Part shown: one piece after another, positions 54,575 to 56,725 of the stretch | How positions within the stretch are numbered: the stretch's first letter is position 1 | How the letters are laid out: every line of letters starts with the position of its first letter | NCBI GenBank assembly: GCA_018240685.1 | Contig: JAFEFG010000017.1 | Span: 1-56,725 of the forward strand | DNA length: 56,725 bases | DNA from: Pseudomonadota bacterium | GTDB lineage: Bacteria > Pseudomonadota > Alphaproteobacteria > Reyranellales > Reyranellaceae | Direction: 5' to 3' | Program-made: the position numbers and the translations under genes | Notes under the pieces: generated by a model | Seen by the model: only the letters and a program-made list of their open reading frames with translations | Told to the model about the DNA's origin: nothing | Databases searched by the model: none

Positions 54575-55548
54575 GGGTGGTGGCACCCACCGCCGAAACC
54601 ATCGCCGAAGCTGCGGCCCTGCTGCGCCAGGGCCAGCTGGTGGCCTTCCCGACGGAGACGGTGTACGGGCTTGGCGCCGACGCAACCAACGAGCGCGCCG
54701 TGGCCGCGATCTTCGAAGCCAAGGGCCGGCCGCATTTCAATCCGCTGATCAGCCACGTTCTGGATGCCGCCGCCGCCCGCCGCTTCGTGGAATGGAACGA
54801 CACGGCAGAGAAGCTCGCGGCGCGCTTCTGGCCGGGGCCACTGACGATGGTCCTGCCGCGCTGCAAGGGCTCCGCGATCTCCCTGCTGGCCACGGCAGGC
54901 CTCGACACGGTGGCCATCCGCGCACCGTCGCATCCGGTGGCGCAGGCGCTGATCCGCGCCGCCGGCCTGCCGATCGCCGGCCCGTCGGCCAACCGCAGTG
55001 GCGCCGTCAGCCCGACCCGCGCCGAGCATGTGATCGAGTCGCTCGGTGATCGCGTGCCGCTGGTCCTCGACGGCGGGCCCTGCCTCGTCGGCGTCGAATC
55101 GACAGTGCTGGACGTGAGCGGTCCGAAGCCCGTCCTGCTGCGTCCCGGCGGCGCGACGCGCGAAGCGATCGAGGCGGCGGTCGGACCGATCGGCATCTCG
55201 CACGCCCTGCCTTCAGGCGATGCTGCGCGCAGTTCGCCGGGTCAACTCGCGAGCCACTACGCACCGGCCCGGCCGGTGCGGCTGAACGCCACCGATGTTG
55301 GCGCCGACGAAGGTCTGCTGGCCTTCGGGCCCAATCCACCAGCGGGCGCGATGCTGACCTACAATCTCAGCCCCTCGGGTAACCTGGCGGAGGCAGCCGC
55401 CAACCTCTTCGCGCAGATGCGGGCGCTCGACCGACCGGGCATCGCCCGCATCGCGGTCATGCCCATTCCGGAAACGGGGCTCGGCCTTGCGATCAACGAC
55501 CGTCTGCGCCGGGCTGCCGCGGATGACGGCCTCCATCGTCGAGGCTAA
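54571..55548 (+). CDS. tsaC: L-threonylcarbamoyladenylate synthase (Sua5 type)
   Basis: This 325-residue enzyme has the YrdC domain (PTETVYGLGADAT, FEAKGRP, FWPGPLTMVLP, PSANRSG) over about 1-190, then a linker with SPGQLASHYAP and the C-terminal Sua5 domain. It makes threonylcarbamoyl-AMP for the tRNA t6A modification. It is the long Sua5 form rather than short TsaC. It overlaps cysQ and precedes the FAD enzyme by 24 bp. Confidence 0.9.
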
Positions 55549-55572
55549 TCTCGGCGCAAAGAGAGAGGAAAC

Positions 55573-56725
55573 ATGCCCGATACCGCCGTTCCCGTCATTC
55601 CGACCGTTCCTGTGACTCCAGCCGTACTCGAGTCCCTGCGCGCGGTCGTGGGCGACAAGGGATTGATCCTGGACGAACAGGGCAAGCAGCCATTCGTGAC
55701 CGACTGGCGTGGCTCGATCGTCGGGACCGCTGGCGTGGTCGTCCGGCCGGCCAGCACCGAGGAAGTCTCCAAGGTGGTGAAGCTCTGCTACGACAACGGC
55801 ATCGCCATCGTGCCGCAGGGCGGGAATACCGGCCTGATGGGCGGCGCCACTCCCTGGCCGACCCATCAGGGCATCCTGCTCTCGCTCGGCCGCATGAACC
55901 ACGTGCTGGAAGTCGACCCGGTCGGCTATTCGATGACGGTCGAGGCCGGCTGCGTGCTGCAGACGCTGCAGGAAACCGCCGCCAGCCATGATCGCTTCTT
56001 TCCGCTGAGCCTCGGCGCCCAGGGCTCGTGCATGATCGGCGGCAATCTCTCGACCAACGCCGGCGGCGTGCAGGTCCTGCGCTACGGCAACGCGCGCAAC
56101 CTCGTGCTCGGGCTCGAGGTGGTGCTGCCCAACGGCGAGATCTGGAACGGCCTGCGCGCGCTCAAGAAGGACAATACTGGCTACGACCTCAAGCACCTGT
56201 TCATGGGCGCAGAAGGCACGCTCGGCGTCATCACCAAGGCCGTGCTCAAGCTGTGGCCGGCACCGAAGGATGTCTGCACGGCCTGGCTCGCCATCCGCGA
56301 TCCGCAGGCCGCCATCGAGATCCTGTCGGAGGCGCATGCCGCGTCCGAGGACAATGTCGGTTCCTGCGAGCTGATGAGCCGGGCCTGCACCGACATGGTG
56401 CTGCGGCACATTCCCGGCACGCAGGATCCGCTCAGGGCAGACACGCCCTGGTACCTGCTGCTCGAATGGTCCTCCTCGCGGCCGCGCCGCGACGGCGCGG
56501 AGGGCATGTCGGAGAAGATGGAGCAGTTCCTCGCCGACCAGATGGAGGCGGGCCGCGTACTCGACGCCGTGATCGCCCAGAACGAAGCGCAGTCGAAGAA
56601 CATGTGGGTCATCCGCGAATCGGTCGCGCCGGCCTCAAGGGCCGAAGGGCCGGGCCTCAGCTACGACATCTCCGTCGCGGTCTCGAAGATCCCCGCGTTC
56701 ATCGACAAGGGCGTGAAGGCGGCCC
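55573..56725 (+). CDS. FAD-linked 2-hydroxyacid dehydrogenase (partial)
   Basis: The gene starts at ATG 55573 behind GAGAGGAAAC and runs off the window, with 384 codons visible. It has the PCMH-type FAD-binding domain: IAIVPQGGNTGLMGGATP, GYSMTVEAGCVLQ, LGAQGSCMIGGNLSTNAGG, YGNARNLVLGLEVVLPNGE and GAEGTLGVITKAVLKLWP. The C-terminal catalytic domain begins afterwards. It resembles D-2-hydroxyglutarate or D-lactate dehydrogenases of the GlcD group. The missing end prevents closer assignment. Confidence 0.88.
   Translation, partial: MPDTAVPVIPTVPVTPAVLESLRAVVGDKGLILDEQGKQPFVTDWRGSIVGTAGVVVRPASTEEVSKVVKLCYDNGIAIVPQGGNTGLMGGATPWPTHQGILLSLGRMNHVLEVDPVGYSMTVEAGCVLQTLQETAASHDRFFPLSLGAQGSCMIGGNLSTNAGGVQVLRYGNARNLVLGLEVVLPNGEIWNGLRALKKDNTGYDLKHLFMGAEGTLGVITKAVLKLWPAPKDVCTAWLAIRDPQAAIEILSEAHAASEDNVGSCELMSRACTDMVLRHIPGTQDPLRADTPWYLLLEWSSSRPRRDGAEGMSEKMEQFLADQMEAGRVLDAVIAQNEAQSKNMWVIRESVAPASRAEGPGLSYDISVAVSKIPAFIDKGVKAA

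Overview
The window is a GC-rich, gene-dense stretch of a bacterial chromosome. Gene content suggests a metabolically versatile, aerobic soil or rhizosphere alphaproteobacterium: an acyclic-terpene type acyl-CoA carboxylase cluster, many short-chain dehydrogenases (SDRs), CoA transferases, a branched-chain-amino-acid-type (Liv) ABC transporter, an IorAB-type 2-oxoacid oxidoreductase and a GH17-GT2 beta-glucan synthase. The genus cannot be fixed from this sequence; Reyranella- or Bradyrhizobium-like organisms are an inference. No rRNA, tRNA, CRISPR array, insertion sequence, integrase or phage gene was seen, so this looks like ordinary chromosome rich in catabolic genes.

Layout. (1) 91-8287: an SCP2-domain gene diverges from an operon atuB-atuC-atuD-second atuD-atuE-atuF, which matches the Pseudomonas acyclic terpene (citronellol/geraniol) pathway. 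A 22-bp near-perfect palindrome sits in the divergent promoter region. (2) 8338-11440: amidase, an AtuG/HSDL2-type SDR, and an alpha/beta hydrolase whose nucleophile position is Ala. (3) 11460-14364, minus strand: CmcJ-type oxygenase-like protein, iron-ADH/maleylacetate-reductase-like enzyme, dienelactone hydrolase. (4) 14439-18305: CaiB/BaiF CoA transferase with a dienoyl-CoA-reductase-like SDR, a strong hairpin, then a GMC oxidoreductase. (5) 18317-23449, minus strand: DTW protein, IorA, IorB, PaaI thioesterase and 4HBT thioesterase, apparently one operon. (6) 23491-26567: an unrecognised protein made of two tandem ~86-residue repeats, a free-standing biotin carrier protein, an XRE-cupin regulator, a GNAT enzyme and an EamA exporter. 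(7) 26574-33270: GST, MaoC hydratase, NUDIX hydrolase, a phospholipid-methyltransferase-like protein, GH17-GT2 glucan synthase, lysophospholipase-like hydrolase. (8) 33382-41898: inverse autotransporter, two-subunit CoA-transferase-family enzyme, TauE/SafE exporter, a small phosphatase, two divergent SDRs, a membrane-anchored hypothetical and an acyl-CoA synthetase. (9) 42071-49018: 2OG-Fe(II) dioxygenase coupled to livF, facing livKHMG and an amidohydrolase. (10) 49195-56725: exported nucleoside-phosphorylase-like protein, SDRs, gluconokinase, a lipoprotein, MTA/SAH nucleosidase, cysQ, tsaC and a window-truncated FAD-linked 2-hydroxyacid dehydrogenase.

How it may work together. Region 1 would convert citronellyl-CoA-type thioesters by dehydrogenation, biotin-dependent carboxylation and hydration. 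Region 5 would turn aryl-pyruvates into aryl-acetyl-CoA, which the two hotdog thioesterases could hydrolyse. Region 9 looks like an import and opening route for an unidentified amide or cyclic compound. The most novel-looking items are the duplicated-domain protein next to an orphan biotin carrier (23491-24521), the IorAB-thioesterase operon, and the serine-less alpha/beta hydrolase at 10721.

All gaps between genes are shorter than 300 bases. Those in which I saw structure are listed as features; the others showed nothing I could support.
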